Under the pieces are notes generated by a model. The model was not told the DNA's origin, did no database searches, and saw only the letters and a list, made by a program, of their open reading frames with translations. Shown here piece by piece: positions 51,316 to 59,256 of a stretch of 64,000 bases of DNA. The first letter of the stretch is position 1. Every line of letters begins with the position of its first letter. The translations under genes were made by a program, and so were the position numbers. Source of the stretch: Eubacterium sp. (GTDB taxonomy: Bacteria; Bacillota; Clostridia; Lachnospirales; Lachnospiraceae); contig JAAWDZ010000060.1 of NCBI GenBank assembly GCA_022794015.1, positions 31,009 to 95,008 of the forward strand. The letters run 5' to 3'.

Positions 51316-52713
51316 ATGGAAAACAAAAATGCATGGGAAAAATATCCCGAAGGAGAAGCAAAACAGCAGATTATGGATTTTGCGGAAAACTATCGCAGGT
51401 TTATTTCAGAGTGCAAGACAGAACGGGAATGTGTCAGGGAGTTTGAAAAAAGAGCCCGTAAGGCGGGCTTTGCAGAGCTGAAAGATTTGATTGCAGAGGG
51501 CAGGCAGCTTTCGGCTGGAGATAAGATCTATGTCAACAACATGGGAAAGGCCATGGCGCTTTTTATCATAGGCAGGGAGGATTTGGAGACGGGTATGAAT
51601 ATCCTTGGGGCGCATATTGATTCTCCGAGGCTGGATATCAAGCAGGTACCGCTTTATGAAGATACGGAGATGGCCATGTTAGACACCCATTATTACGGCG
51701 GTGTCAAGAAATACCAGTGGGTTGCGCTTCCGCTGGCGCTGCACGGCGTTTTTGCAAAGACAGATGGAACGGTTGTTCCGGTAAACATTGGCGACAAGCC
51801 AAACGATCCGGTTTTTGGCGTCAGCGATCTTTTGATTCACCTTGCGAACGATCAGATGGAGAAAAAAGCATCAAAAGCAATTGACGGTGAGAAGTTAGAC
51901 GTTTTGATCGGCAGTATTCCTTTTAAAACAGAGGATGAGAAGGAGTCGGCAAAAGAAACGGTCAAGAAAAATATCCTTCGGATTTTGAAAGAAACTTACG
52001 GTGTGGAGGAAGAGGATTTTCTTTCGGCCGAAATTGAGGTTGTTCCGGCAGGAGAAGCCAGGGACTACGGCTTTGACCGCAGTATGGTTATGGGCTATGG
52101 GCATGACGATCGGGTATGCGCTTATCCGTCCTTTGAAGCCATGCTTAAGGTCAGCAATCCAAAGAAGACCTGTGTCTGCCTTTTGGTGGACAAAGAAGAA
52201 ATCGGAAGTGTCGGGGCAACCGGCATGCATTCGAGGTTCTTTGAGGATTCCGTTGCAGAGCTGCTTTATCTTATGGGCAGAGACTCCGATCTTGCAGTGC
52301 GCCGGGCAATGCGAAATTCCAAGGTGCTTTCTTCCGATGTCAGCGCGGCATATGATCCGAATTATCCGGAAGTAATGGAGAAACGGAACGCGGCTTATTT
52401 TGGCAAGGGACTGGTGTTTAACAAATACACAGGTTCAAGGGGAAAGAGCGGATCGAATGATGCCAACGCGGAATATATGGCTGCGATCCGTCATATACTG
52501 GATGAACGGCATGTCACTTATCAGACGTCGGAGCTTGGGAAGGTAGATCAGGGCGGCGGCGGCACAATCGCTTATATTCTGGCCAATTATGGGATGCAGG
52601 TGATTGACAGCGGCGTTGCGGTGCTGAATATGCATGCGCCATGGGAGATTATCAGCAAGGTGGATTTATATGAAGCGTTGCAGGGGTATGTTGCATTTTT
52701 AGAGGAGATTTAA
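51316..52713 (+). CDS. M18 family aminopeptidase
   Basis: A 465-residue zinc aminopeptidase of the M18 family. Metal ligands and catalytic residues are seen in GAHIDSPRLD (near residue 95), DKEEIGSVGATG and GHDDRVCAYPSFE; the C-terminal part includes YTGSRGKSGSNDANAEY. The enzyme removes N-terminal amino acids from peptides in the cytoplasm. It starts 29 bases after hprK; the link to murB downstream is only positional. Confidence 0.93.
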   Translation: MENKNAWEKYPEGEAKQQIMDFAENYRRFISECKTERECVREFEKRARKAGFAELKDLIAEGRQLSAGDKIYVNNMGKAMALFIIGREDLETGMNILGAHIDSPRLDIKQVPLYEDTEMAMLDTHYYGGVKKYQWVALPLALHGVFAKTDGTVVPVNIGDKPNDPVFGVSDLLIHLANDQMEKKASKAIDGEKLDVLIGSIPFKTEDEKESAKETVKKNILRILKETYGVEEEDFLSAEIEVVPAGEARDYGFDRSMVMGYGHDDRVCAYPSFEAMLKVSNPKKTCVCLLVDKEEIGSVGATGMHSRFFEDSVAELLYLMGRDSDLAVRRAMRNSKVLSSDVSAAYDPNYPEVMEKRNAAYFGKGLVFNKYTGSRGKSGSNDANAEYMAAIRHILDERHVTYQTSELGKVDQGGGGTIAYILANYGMQVIDSGVAVLNMHAPWEIISKVDLYEALQGYVAFLEEI

Positions 52714-52877
52714 GGCAGCAGTTTTGCCTGCAACAGGCGAATTCCGTAACAGTGGAGCCGATAGGCAATACAGTTGCGATTTAAGCAGACATTAGGGCTG
52801 CTGTACTGGAATATAAAAGTTTTCATGCAGCAGCCTGAAGAAATATAATTACATGAAAAGAAGAGGGAAGGGCGGGC

Positions 52878-53783
52878 GTGGAACACTTACGAAAAGAATT
52901 GGAATCGGTATTAGGAGAAGGGCAGGTTTTACAGAATGAGCCGCTTGGCCGTCATACAACATTTCGCGTGGGCGGTTCTGCAGACTTATTTGTTTCACCG
53001 GATATTTTGCAGCTTCCTAAGGTAATGGAAATCGTATCGGCATACAATGTTCCGGTGACAGTCATTGGCAACGGCAGCAATCTTTTGGTCGGAGATCGGG
53101 GAATTCGGGGCGTCGTGATTGAAATCGGCAGGCGGATGGGGGCTATTTCCGTTGACGGGGAATCTGTAACGGCGCAGGCAGGCGCATTGCTTTCCAGAGT
53201 GGCAGGCGAGGCATACAAAAATGGTCTTTCCGGATTGGAATTTGCTGCCGGGATTCCGGGAAGTACAGGCGGCGCAATGGTGATGAACGCCGGAGCGTAT
53301 GGCGGAGAGATGAAAGACGTTACTGTCAGAGTGAAAGCGCTTTCCGGTGACGGAAACATATTAAATCTGGACGCGGCGCAGATGGACTTTTCCTACCGTC
53401 ACAGCTGTGTGGCAGAGAGAGGATATCTGGTATTGGAAGCGGTTTTTCTGCTGCAGAAAGCAGATCCTGAGCGTATTTTGAGCAGGATGGAGGAGTTAAA
53501 GGAGCAGCGCGTCAGTAAACAGCCGTTAGAATATCCGAGCGCGGGCAGTACATTTAAGCGTCCGCAGGGGTATTTTGCAGGGAAACTGATTATGGATGCA
53601 GGTCTTGCCGGTTTTACCATTGGAGGCGCGCAGGTATCCCCAAAGCACTGTGGTTTTGTCATTAACAGGGGAAATGCCAAAGCTGCAGATGTTTTGGCGG
53701 TGATACGCCATGTGCAGAAAACGGTGCGGGCGCAGTTTGGGGTAGAATTGGAACCGGAAGTAAGGATGTTAGGAGAGTTTTAG
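52878..53783 (+). CDS. murB: UDP-N-acetylenolpyruvoylglucosamine reductase
   Basis: MurB reduces UDP-GlcNAc-enolpyruvate to UDP-MurNAc in peptidoglycan synthesis. The FAD-binding part shows RHTTFRVGGSADLFV and VIGNGSNLLVGDRGI, then GIPGSTGGAMVMNAGAYGGEM and the C-terminal YPSAGSTFKRP typical of type II MurB. 301 residues from GTG 52878 behind GGGAAGGG. It lies directly upstream of rapZ and whiA, a common clostridial order. Confidence 0.96.
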   Translation: MEHLRKELESVLGEGQVLQNEPLGRHTTFRVGGSADLFVSPDILQLPKVMEIVSAYNVPVTVIGNGSNLLVGDRGIRGVVIEIGRRMGAISVDGESVTAQAGALLSRVAGEAYKNGLSGLEFAAGIPGSTGGAMVMNAGAYGGEMKDVTVRVKALSGDGNILNLDAAQMDFSYRHSCVAERGYLVLEAVFLLQKADPERILSRMEELKEQRVSKQPLEYPSAGSTFKRPQGYFAGKLIMDAGLAGFTIGGAQVSPKHCGFVINRGNAKAADVLAVIRHVQKTVRAQFGVELEPEVRMLGEF

Positions 53784-53817
53784 AAAACAGTTTGAATTGT
53801 CAGGAGGGGGATATGGT

Positions 53818-54693
53818 ATGAAATTAGTGATTTTAACCGGAATGTCGGGAGCCGGGAAGAGTACGGCCCTTAAGATGATGGAGGATATTGGTTTTTACTG
53901 TGTAGATAATTTGCCGGTTCCGCTCGTTGAAAAATTTGTAGAGCTTTCGGAAACCAGCCAGGATGAGCTGCAGAAGTTTGCGATTGGAATTGACGTACGC
54001 AGCGGCGGTTCTCTCTCCGAGCTGCATGCGATCTTAAACCATCTGATTGAAAAAGGAAAAGCGCCGGAGATTTTGTATCTGGATGCGGAAGATGCCGTAC
54101 TGGTCAAGCGTTATAAGGAAACAAGACGCAATCATCCTCTTTCCGGAAAGGAACGCGTGGAGGCCGGCATTGCAAGAGAGCGGGACAGGCTCAGCTTCCT
54201 GCGCAAGAGGGCGGATTACATCATTGATACCAGCAGAATGCTCACCCGCGAACTATGGGCCGAGCTGGATAAAATATTTGTAAAGCAGCAGGATTATAAA
54301 AACCTGTTTATCACAATTTTGTCATTCGGGTTTAAATACGGAATTCCTGCCGACTGCGATCTGGTATTCGACGTACGCTTTCTGCCCAACCCCTTTTATG
54401 TAGAGGGCTTACGGAACAAAAACGGCAATGATAAAGAAATTCAGGAATATGTTTTGCAATTTAAAGAAGCACATACATTTTTGGAAAAACTGACCGATAT
54501 GGTAAATTTTCTGATTCCCAATTATATTATTGAAGGCAAAAACCAGCTAGTCATTGGTATTGGCTGTACCGGAGGCAAGCACCGCTCCGTTACACTGGCA
54601 AACGAGCTGTATAAACAGCTCAGTGTCCGCAGAGAGTACGGACTGAAAATAGAACACAGGGATATTGAAAAAGATCCGTTGAGGAAACTTTAA
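53818..54693 (+). CDS. rapZ: RNase adapter/nucleotide-binding protein RapZ (YvcJ)
   Basis: The 291-residue P-loop protein has Walker A LTGMSGAGKSTALKMMEDIG at its N-terminus, FRVRFLPNPFY-type segment VRFLPNPFYVEGLR and the C-terminal GIGCTGGKHRSVTLANEL. RapZ/YvcJ binds nucleotides and RNA and influences amino-sugar metabolism or competence depending on species. ATG 53818 is behind CAGGAGGGGG; the track start at 53797 lies before it. yvcK, often between rapZ and whiA, is absent here. Confidence 0.95.
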   Translation: MKLVILTGMSGAGKSTALKMMEDIGFYCVDNLPVPLVEKFVELSETSQDELQKFAIGIDVRSGGSLSELHAILNHLIEKGKAPEILYLDAEDAVLVKRYKETRRNHPLSGKERVEAGIARERDRLSFLRKRADYIIDTSRMLTRELWAELDKIFVKQQDYKNLFITILSFGFKYGIPADCDLVFDVRFLPNPFYVEGLRNKNGNDKEIQEYVLQFKEAHTFLEKLTDMVNFLIPNYIIEGKNQLVIGIGCTGGKHRSVTLANELYKQLSVRREYGLKIEHRDIEKDPLRKL

Positions 54694-54760
54694 GTTTGGA
54701 AAGCATATGTGGCAGGCAAATGGCTTCCTTAACATTGCCGGATGGCATGGAGGTAATTAA

Positions 54761-55678
54761 ATGTCATTTTCAAGTGAGATAAAAAAGGAGCTTGCGGAAC
54801 GGATAGGTACAGGCAGACACTGTCAGCTTGCAGAACTTTCCGCTGTTATCAGTTTTACCGGCAATATAAGCCTTTGGGGCGGCAGTTTACAGCTTAAGGC
54901 GGATACGGAAAACGAGATGCTGAAAAAAAAATACCGGCTGCTGTTATCACAGCTTTTTCAGATAAAAGAGTCAAAAGAAGTGATTTGTGGCGAGGATGTA
55001 TTAAAAGTCCTGGAGAGTATCAAAATGTGGGACAAAAAGAATGACTGTTTTGGAAATGCAGAAACCGTAGACGGACTTTTGATTCAGCAGAGCTGCTGTA
55101 AGCGAGCATTTATACGCGGCGCGTTTTTGGCATCGGGTTCTATCAGTAATCCCAGTAAAGCATATCATTTTGAAATTGTCTGCCGGACTGTGCCGCAGGC
55201 TATGCAGCTAAGAAACACGATAAACAGCTTTAATATGGATGCCAAAATCGTAGCCCGGAAGAAAAATCAGGTGGTCTATGTCAAAGAAGGGGCTAATATC
55301 GTAGATTTGCTGAACATAATGGAAGCCCATGAAGCGTTAATGAACCTGGAAAACGTCCGTATTGTCAAGGAAATGCGAAATTCTGTAAACCGTCAGGTCA
55401 ATTGTGAAACCGCCAATATCAGCAAAACCGTAAATGCAGCTGTCCGCCAGATTGAAGACATCCGCTATATTCAAAGTAAGAAAGGACTGGAGAGCCTTCC
55501 GGACAATTTAAAGGAAATTGCGGTACTGCGTCTGGAATACCCGGACGCTCCTCTAAAAGAGCTGGGTACTTACTTAAATCCGCCGGTAGGTAAATCCGGC
55601 GTCAACCACAGGCTGCGGCGGATTTCTGAAATTGCGGCAGAGCTTGGGGCTAAATTCAAAGGGGAGGGGATTTTGTGA
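54761..55678 (+). CDS. whiA: DNA-binding protein WhiA
   Basis: WhiA combines a degenerate LAGLIDADG homing-endonuclease fold with a C-terminal helix-turn-helix. Seen here are SFSSEIKKELAERI at the start, CCKRAFIRGAFLASGSISNP near residue 112, and PDAPLKELGTYLNPPVGKSGVNHRL at the end. 305 residues. It affects cell division and chromosome segregation in Gram-positives. The stop overlaps the next gene's GTG start. Confidence 0.96.
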   Translation: MSFSSEIKKELAERIGTGRHCQLAELSAVISFTGNISLWGGSLQLKADTENEMLKKKYRLLLSQLFQIKESKEVICGEDVLKVLESIKMWDKKNDCFGNAETVDGLLIQQSCCKRAFIRGAFLASGSISNPSKAYHFEIVCRTVPQAMQLRNTINSFNMDAKIVARKKNQVVYVKEGANIVDLLNIMEAHEALMNLENVRIVKEMRNSVNRQVNCETANISKTVNAAVRQIEDIRYIQSKKGLESLPDNLKEIAVLRLEYPDAPLKELGTYLNPPVGKSGVNHRLRRISEIAAELGAKFKGEGIL

Positions 55679-56565
55679 AAAAACTGCTGTTTATATTTAA
55701 CCCTCAGGCGGGGAAAGCACAGATTAAGAGCAGGCTTTTGCAGATTTTAGACATTATGGTACAGGAATCCTACGAAGTTACCATATATCCCACTCGCGGA
55801 AGAGAAGACGCGTTGAATATTGTGCAGGAGCGGGCAAAGGATTTTGAGCTAATCGTGTGCAGCGGCGGAGACGGCACATTGGATGAAGCGGTCAGCGGTA
55901 TTATGCGCTCTGGCCAGCACATCCCTTTGGGTTATATCCCGGCCGGAAGCACAAATGATTTTGCCAACTCCTTAAAAATTCCAAGAGATATGATAAAAGC
56001 AGCCCAGATAGCCGTCTGTGGCCGGAAATTTGCCTGTGATGTGGGGGCTTTCAACGAAAAATATTTTATTTACGTAGCGGCATTCGGCATCTTTACGGAA
56101 GTTTCCTACCGTACCAGACAGGAATGGAAAAATATTCTGGGCCATGCGGCCTATATTCTGGAAGGAGTAAAAAGCCTGCCGGAAATCACCTCCTATTATA
56201 TGCGTGTGGAATATGATGACGTCGTAATTGAAGATGAATTTATCTACGGCATGATTACCAATTCCAATTCCGTAGGCGGATTTAAAAACATGACAGGAAA
56301 GAATATTCTGTTAGATGATGGAAAATTCGAGGTTACGTTGATCCGCTGTCCAAAGAACTTTGCGGAGCTGAACGAAATACTGGCTTCGCTTACAAACCTG
56401 ATTGATAATACGGATTTGATTTATTCCACAAAGAGCGATCATGTGAAAATACTGTCAGAGGAAGAAATTTCTTGGACTTTGGACGGAGAGTTTGGCGGTA
56501 AGGTGCGGGAAGTAGATATATGCAATATACATCAGGCGTTAGAGATTATGGTAAAGAAGAGGTGA
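55675..56565 (+). CDS. Diacylglycerol/lipid kinase (DgkB/YegS family)
   Basis: The 296 residues show the YegS/DgkB fold: FNPQAGKAQIKSRL, the nucleotide-binding CSGGDGTLDEAVSGI near residue 61, and PAGSTNDFANSLKIP. Such enzymes phosphorylate diacylglycerol or related lipids at the membrane. The start is GTG 55675 overlapping the whiA stop, so it belongs to the murB-rapZ-whiA transcript. The exact lipid substrate cannot be told. Confidence 0.9.
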   Translation: MKKLLFIFNPQAGKAQIKSRLLQILDIMVQESYEVTIYPTRGREDALNIVQERAKDFELIVCSGGDGTLDEAVSGIMRSGQHIPLGYIPAGSTNDFANSLKIPRDMIKAAQIAVCGRKFACDVGAFNEKYFIYVAAFGIFTEVSYRTRQEWKNILGHAAYILEGVKSLPEITSYYMRVEYDDVVIEDEFIYGMITNSNSVGGFKNMTGKNILLDDGKFEVTLIRCPKNFAELNEILASLTNLIDNTDLIYSTKSDHVKILSEEEISWTLDGEFGGKVREVDICNIHQALEIMVKKR

Positions 56566-56606
56566 TGCGTGGGAGTGGAGATAGAGAAGCACATTGGAGC
56601 CAGATA

Positions 56607-56633
56607 AAAACGCGGTCATATGACCGCGTTTTT
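56607..56633. terminator. Bidirectional terminator after the lipid kinase gene
   Basis: AAAACGCGGTCA-TA-TGACCGCGTTTTT is a near-perfect palindrome with A-run and T-run ends. It ends the murB-rapZ-whiA transcript and insulates the toxin-antitoxin promoter. Confidence 0.92.
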
Positions 56634-56634
56634 G

Positions 56635-56662
56635 TTGACGAGAGCGTATTTTTGAGTATAAT
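56635..56662 (+). promoter_or_regulatory. Promoter of the toxin-antitoxin pair
   Basis: -35 TTGACG (56635-56640), a 16-bp spacer and -10 TATAAT (56657-56662). GCGTA (56644-56648) and TACGC (56669-56673) flank the -10 as an inverted repeat, a possible autoregulatory operator. Confidence 0.65.
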
Positions 56663-56685
56663 ATAAAGTACGCGGAGGTGATTGG

Positions 56686-57030
56686 GTGAGTAATCAGATA
56701 AATACGTCGGACGTGGCGGCTTATCTTTCCGAAGTTAAGAAGCTGCTGTCCATGGGAAAATATGATTTTGTTCCAAGAAGGAAAAATATGCAGGCATTGG
56801 CGAAAAATGGTCTTACAATCACTGATGCCAAAAATGAGATTTTAGGGTTAGTTGTGGGTGATTATTACAAAGGCCCCAAGCAGGATCTGGATTCGAACCG
56901 CCCAGGAGATATATGGGAATTTAAGAAGAATATTGATGGGATGCAGTTTTATGTAAAGGTTAAGATTGTGAAGGAAAACGGAGAAAATATTCTAAAGTGT
57001 CTTAGTTTTCATAAGGATGATTTTGTTTAG
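56686..57030 (+). CDS. MqsR-like toxin (putative mRNA interferase)
   Basis: A 114-residue small protein resembling MqsR of the RelE-like mRNA interferase fold: VAAYLSEVKKLLSMGKYDFVP at the start, ILGLVVGDYYKGPKQDLDSNRPGDIWEF in the middle, and FYVKVKIV on the final strand. MqsR cleaves mRNA at GCU/GCN sites; activity here is inferred. The start is GTG 56686 behind GGAGGTG. Unusually the toxin gene comes first, as in mqsRA, and the antitoxin gene follows 17 bases later. Confidence 0.83.
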   Translation: MSNQINTSDVAAYLSEVKKLLSMGKYDFVPRRKNMQALAKNGLTITDAKNEILGLVVGDYYKGPKQDLDSNRPGDIWEFKKNIDGMQFYVKVKIVKENGENILKCLSFHKDDFV

Positions 57031-57047
57031 AAAAGGAGGCGGCGTTG

Positions 57048-58049
57048 ATGAGGAAGTATTGTGAAGAATGTGGAAAAGAAGCTGAAACGAAGATGATAAC
57101 AAAAAAGGAAGCATATGATGTATGCGGAGAGACTATTGAGGTTGATGCGCAGGTATTGACATGTGCGGATTGTGGAGAAGAGCTTTATTCTGAAGAATTG
57201 GACAACGTCACACTGGTTCGGGTTTATAATGAATACCGCAGAAGGCACAAATTGCTTCTTCCGGAGGAGATTAAGAAAATAAGAGAGCAGTATGGGCTTA
57301 GTCAGAGAAGCTTCGCCAAATTGCTGAATTGGGGCGACAAGACAATCTGTAGATATGAGAATGGCTCAATCCAGGATAAAGCGCATAATAGTTTGCTGCT
57401 TTTCTTAAGGGAGCCGGATAATATGAGGACTTATCTTACTGAGAATGAGGTTGCTCTTAACGAAAGGCAGAAAGATAAACTGCTTTTGATGGTTGATAAA
57501 CTTAAGCAGAATGAAGAACGTCGCGTGGGAAGGTTCTTTCATCTTTTCTTTACAAAAACGCCATGTGAAGAAAACGGATACAGGGCGTTTGATTATGATA
57601 AGTTCTGTGCGATGGTTCTCTTTTTTGCGAACAAAAGTTCAGAACTGCTAAAGACGAAGCTGATGAAGCTCTTGAATTATTCTGATATGATCTTTTACAA
57701 GGAAAATGGGATATCAATATCCGGCGTGAGGTATGCCCATTTGCCTTACGGTCCAGTGCCTGAGAATTTTGATATTCTTCTTGGTACAATGGCGGCAGAT
57801 CATATTGCCCATATTGAAGTGTTCTACGATAATGGATACGAAAAACATCAGGTAATTCCCGATAAAGAGATGACGGAAGGTATTCTCTCTGAAGATGAAT
57901 TGGCAGTATTAGAGCGGATCTACAATAAGTTTGCAAGCTTTGGATCGGTGGATATTTCCAATTACTCACATAAGGAAAAAGGCTATATGGAAACCAAGAA
58001 AGGTGAGATTATTTCTTACGCATATGCAAAGGATATTGAATTGAGCTGA
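57048..58049 (+). CDS. MqsA-type antitoxin fused to a Panacea/SocA-like domain
   Basis: The 333 residues contain a zinc-finger pair (CEECGKEAETK and LTCADCGEELYSEEL, about 4-50), an XRE-type helix-turn-helix (IKKIREQYGLSQRSFAKLLNWGDKTICRYENG, about 75-110), and a C-terminal domain with YDKFCAMVLFFANKSSELLKTKLMKLLNYSDM of the Panacea (SocA/GepA, DUF4065) type. It should bind zinc, repress its own promoter and neutralise the upstream toxin. ATG 57048 follows AAAGGAGG. Confidence 0.85.
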   Translation: MRKYCEECGKEAETKMITKKEAYDVCGETIEVDAQVLTCADCGEELYSEELDNVTLVRVYNEYRRRHKLLLPEEIKKIREQYGLSQRSFAKLLNWGDKTICRYENGSIQDKAHNSLLLFLREPDNMRTYLTENEVALNERQKDKLLLMVDKLKQNEERRVGRFFHLFFTKTPCEENGYRAFDYDKFCAMVLFFANKSSELLKTKLMKLLNYSDMIFYKENGISISGVRYAHLPYGPVPENFDILLGTMAADHIAHIEVFYDNGYEKHQVIPDKEMTEGILSEDELAVLERIYNKFASFGSVDISNYSHKEKGYMETKKGEIISYAYAKDIELS

Positions 58050-58130
58050 AAATGGCATTTGAAAAATTTTCTGTATTGTGAAACCACAGATTCTATTACC
58101 CCAGGTTTGGAAAAACTTCATAAAAACCCC

Positions 58131-58159
58131 TTTATTTTTGGTAGAAATTAGGATATACT
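58131..58159 (+). promoter_or_regulatory. Promoter of fba
   Basis: -35 TTTATT (58131-58136), a 17-bp spacer and -10 TATACT (58154-58159), 37 bases before the fba ATG. Confidence 0.5.
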
Positions 58160-58196
58160 ATAAGAAGTCAAAAAAAAGAAAAGGAGAGATAAAATT

Positions 58197-59060
58197 ATGT
58201 TAGTTTCTGCAAAAGAGATGCTTGACAAAGCAAAAGCAGGCCACTATGCAGTAGGCCAGTTTAACATCAACAACTTAGAGTGGACAAAGTCCATCCTTGC
58301 AACCGCACAGGAGTTAAACTCCCCGGTTATCTTAGGCGTATCTGAAGGCGCCGGCAAGTATATGACAGGTTATAAGACCGTTGTCGGCATGGTTAAGGGA
58401 ATGATCGAAGAGATGAATATCACTGTTCCGGTAGCGCTGCATTTGGATCACGGCTCCTATGAAGGATGTCTCAAGTGCGTGGAAGCAGGATTTTCATCCA
58501 TCATGTTCGACGGCTCTCATTATCCAATCGACGAGAACGTTGCAAAGACAACAGAGCTTGTTAAGATCGCACATGACAACAACATGTCTATTGAGGCAGA
58601 GGTTGGTGCAATCGGCGGCGAAGAAGACGGTGTAGTAGGCAAGGGCGAGTGCGCGGATCCGCAGGAGTGCAAGTCTATTGCAGACCTTGGCATTGATATG
58701 CTTGCAGCAGGTATCGGCAATATCCACGGCAAATATCCGGAAAACTGGGAAGGATTAAGCTTTGAGACTTTAGACGCAATCCAGCAGCTTACAGGGGACA
58801 TGCCGTTAGTTCTTCACGGCGGTACCGGTATCCCGGAAGATATGATCAAAAAAGCGATTTCTCTTGGCGTTGCAAAGATCAATGTAAATACAGAGTGTCA
58901 GTTATCCTTCGCAGCAGCTACCCGCGAGTACATCGAAGCAGGCAAGGATCAGCAGGGCAAGGGCTTTGATCCTCGTAAATTATTAGCGCCGGGCGCAGAA
59001 GCCATCAAAGCAACTGTAAAAGAGAAAATGGAATTATTCGGTTCCGTAGGCAAAGCTTAA
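58197..59060 (+). CDS. fba: Class II fructose-1,6-bisphosphate aldolase
   Basis: The zinc aldolase splits fructose-1,6-bisphosphate in glycolysis. The 287 residues show ALHLDHGSYEGCLKCVEAGFSSIMFDGSH with the zinc His and catalytic Asp, GNIHGKYP and VLHGGTGIPE. AAAGGAGAG precedes ATG 58197. Codon use is strongly biased and the gene has its own promoter, fitting a highly expressed enzyme. The nearby toxin-antitoxin pair is unrelated. Confidence 0.97.
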   Translation: MLVSAKEMLDKAKAGHYAVGQFNINNLEWTKSILATAQELNSPVILGVSEGAGKYMTGYKTVVGMVKGMIEEMNITVPVALHLDHGSYEGCLKCVEAGFSSIMFDGSHYPIDENVAKTTELVKIAHDNNMSIEAEVGAIGGEEDGVVGKGECADPQECKSIADLGIDMLAAGIGNIHGKYPENWEGLSFETLDAIQQLTGDMPLVLHGGTGIPEDMIKKAISLGVAKINVNTECQLSFAAATREYIEAGKDQQGKGFDPRKLLAPGAEAIKATVKEKMELFGSVGKA

Positions 59061-59134
59061 ATTGTAAAAATAGCTAAAAAACTTTTACGAAACAAATAAA
59101 AGTTGTAAAAAACAGAAAAAGTGAAAAAATGCTA

Positions 59135-59163
59135 TTGCATTTTAATTCGGTTTCGTGTATCTT
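59135..59163 (+). promoter_or_regulatory. Promoter of glnA
   Basis: -35 TTGCAT (59135-59140), a 17-bp spacer and -10 TATCTT (59158-59163) with a TG just upstream. The transcript would start near 59169 and run about 88 bases before the ATG. Confidence 0.65.
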
Positions 59164-59196
59164 ATTAGCAAATGAAACGGATATACAAAGACGAAC

Positions 59197-59229
59197 AAGG
59201 GTGTTCCACTGGTTGGGATGCCCTTTTTT
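59197..59229 (+). terminator. Terminator inside the glnA leader
   Basis: AAGGGTGTTCC (59197-59207) pairs along its full 11 bases with GGGATGCCCTT (59215-59225), three of them G-U pairs, around a 7-base loop and ending in TTTTTT. It stops about 15 bases before the glnA Shine-Dalgarno. It can serve as an attenuator, or as the end of upstream read-through. Confidence 0.75.
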
Positions 59230-59256
59230 GTATGAACCGTGGTTAGGAGGAATGAT

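Noticed and set aside
52714-52877. Gap between the aminopeptidase and murB as a gene or promoter
   Set aside because: It contains small hairpins (TTGCCTGcaaCAGGC) and a GTAACAG stretch but no ORF and no convincing promoter.
59169-59256. ANTAR-type tandem hairpins or a known glutamine riboswitch in the glnA leader
   Set aside because: Only the terminator hairpin is convincing. No first hairpin with an A...G hexaloop was found, and the known glutamine motifs do not match by eye.
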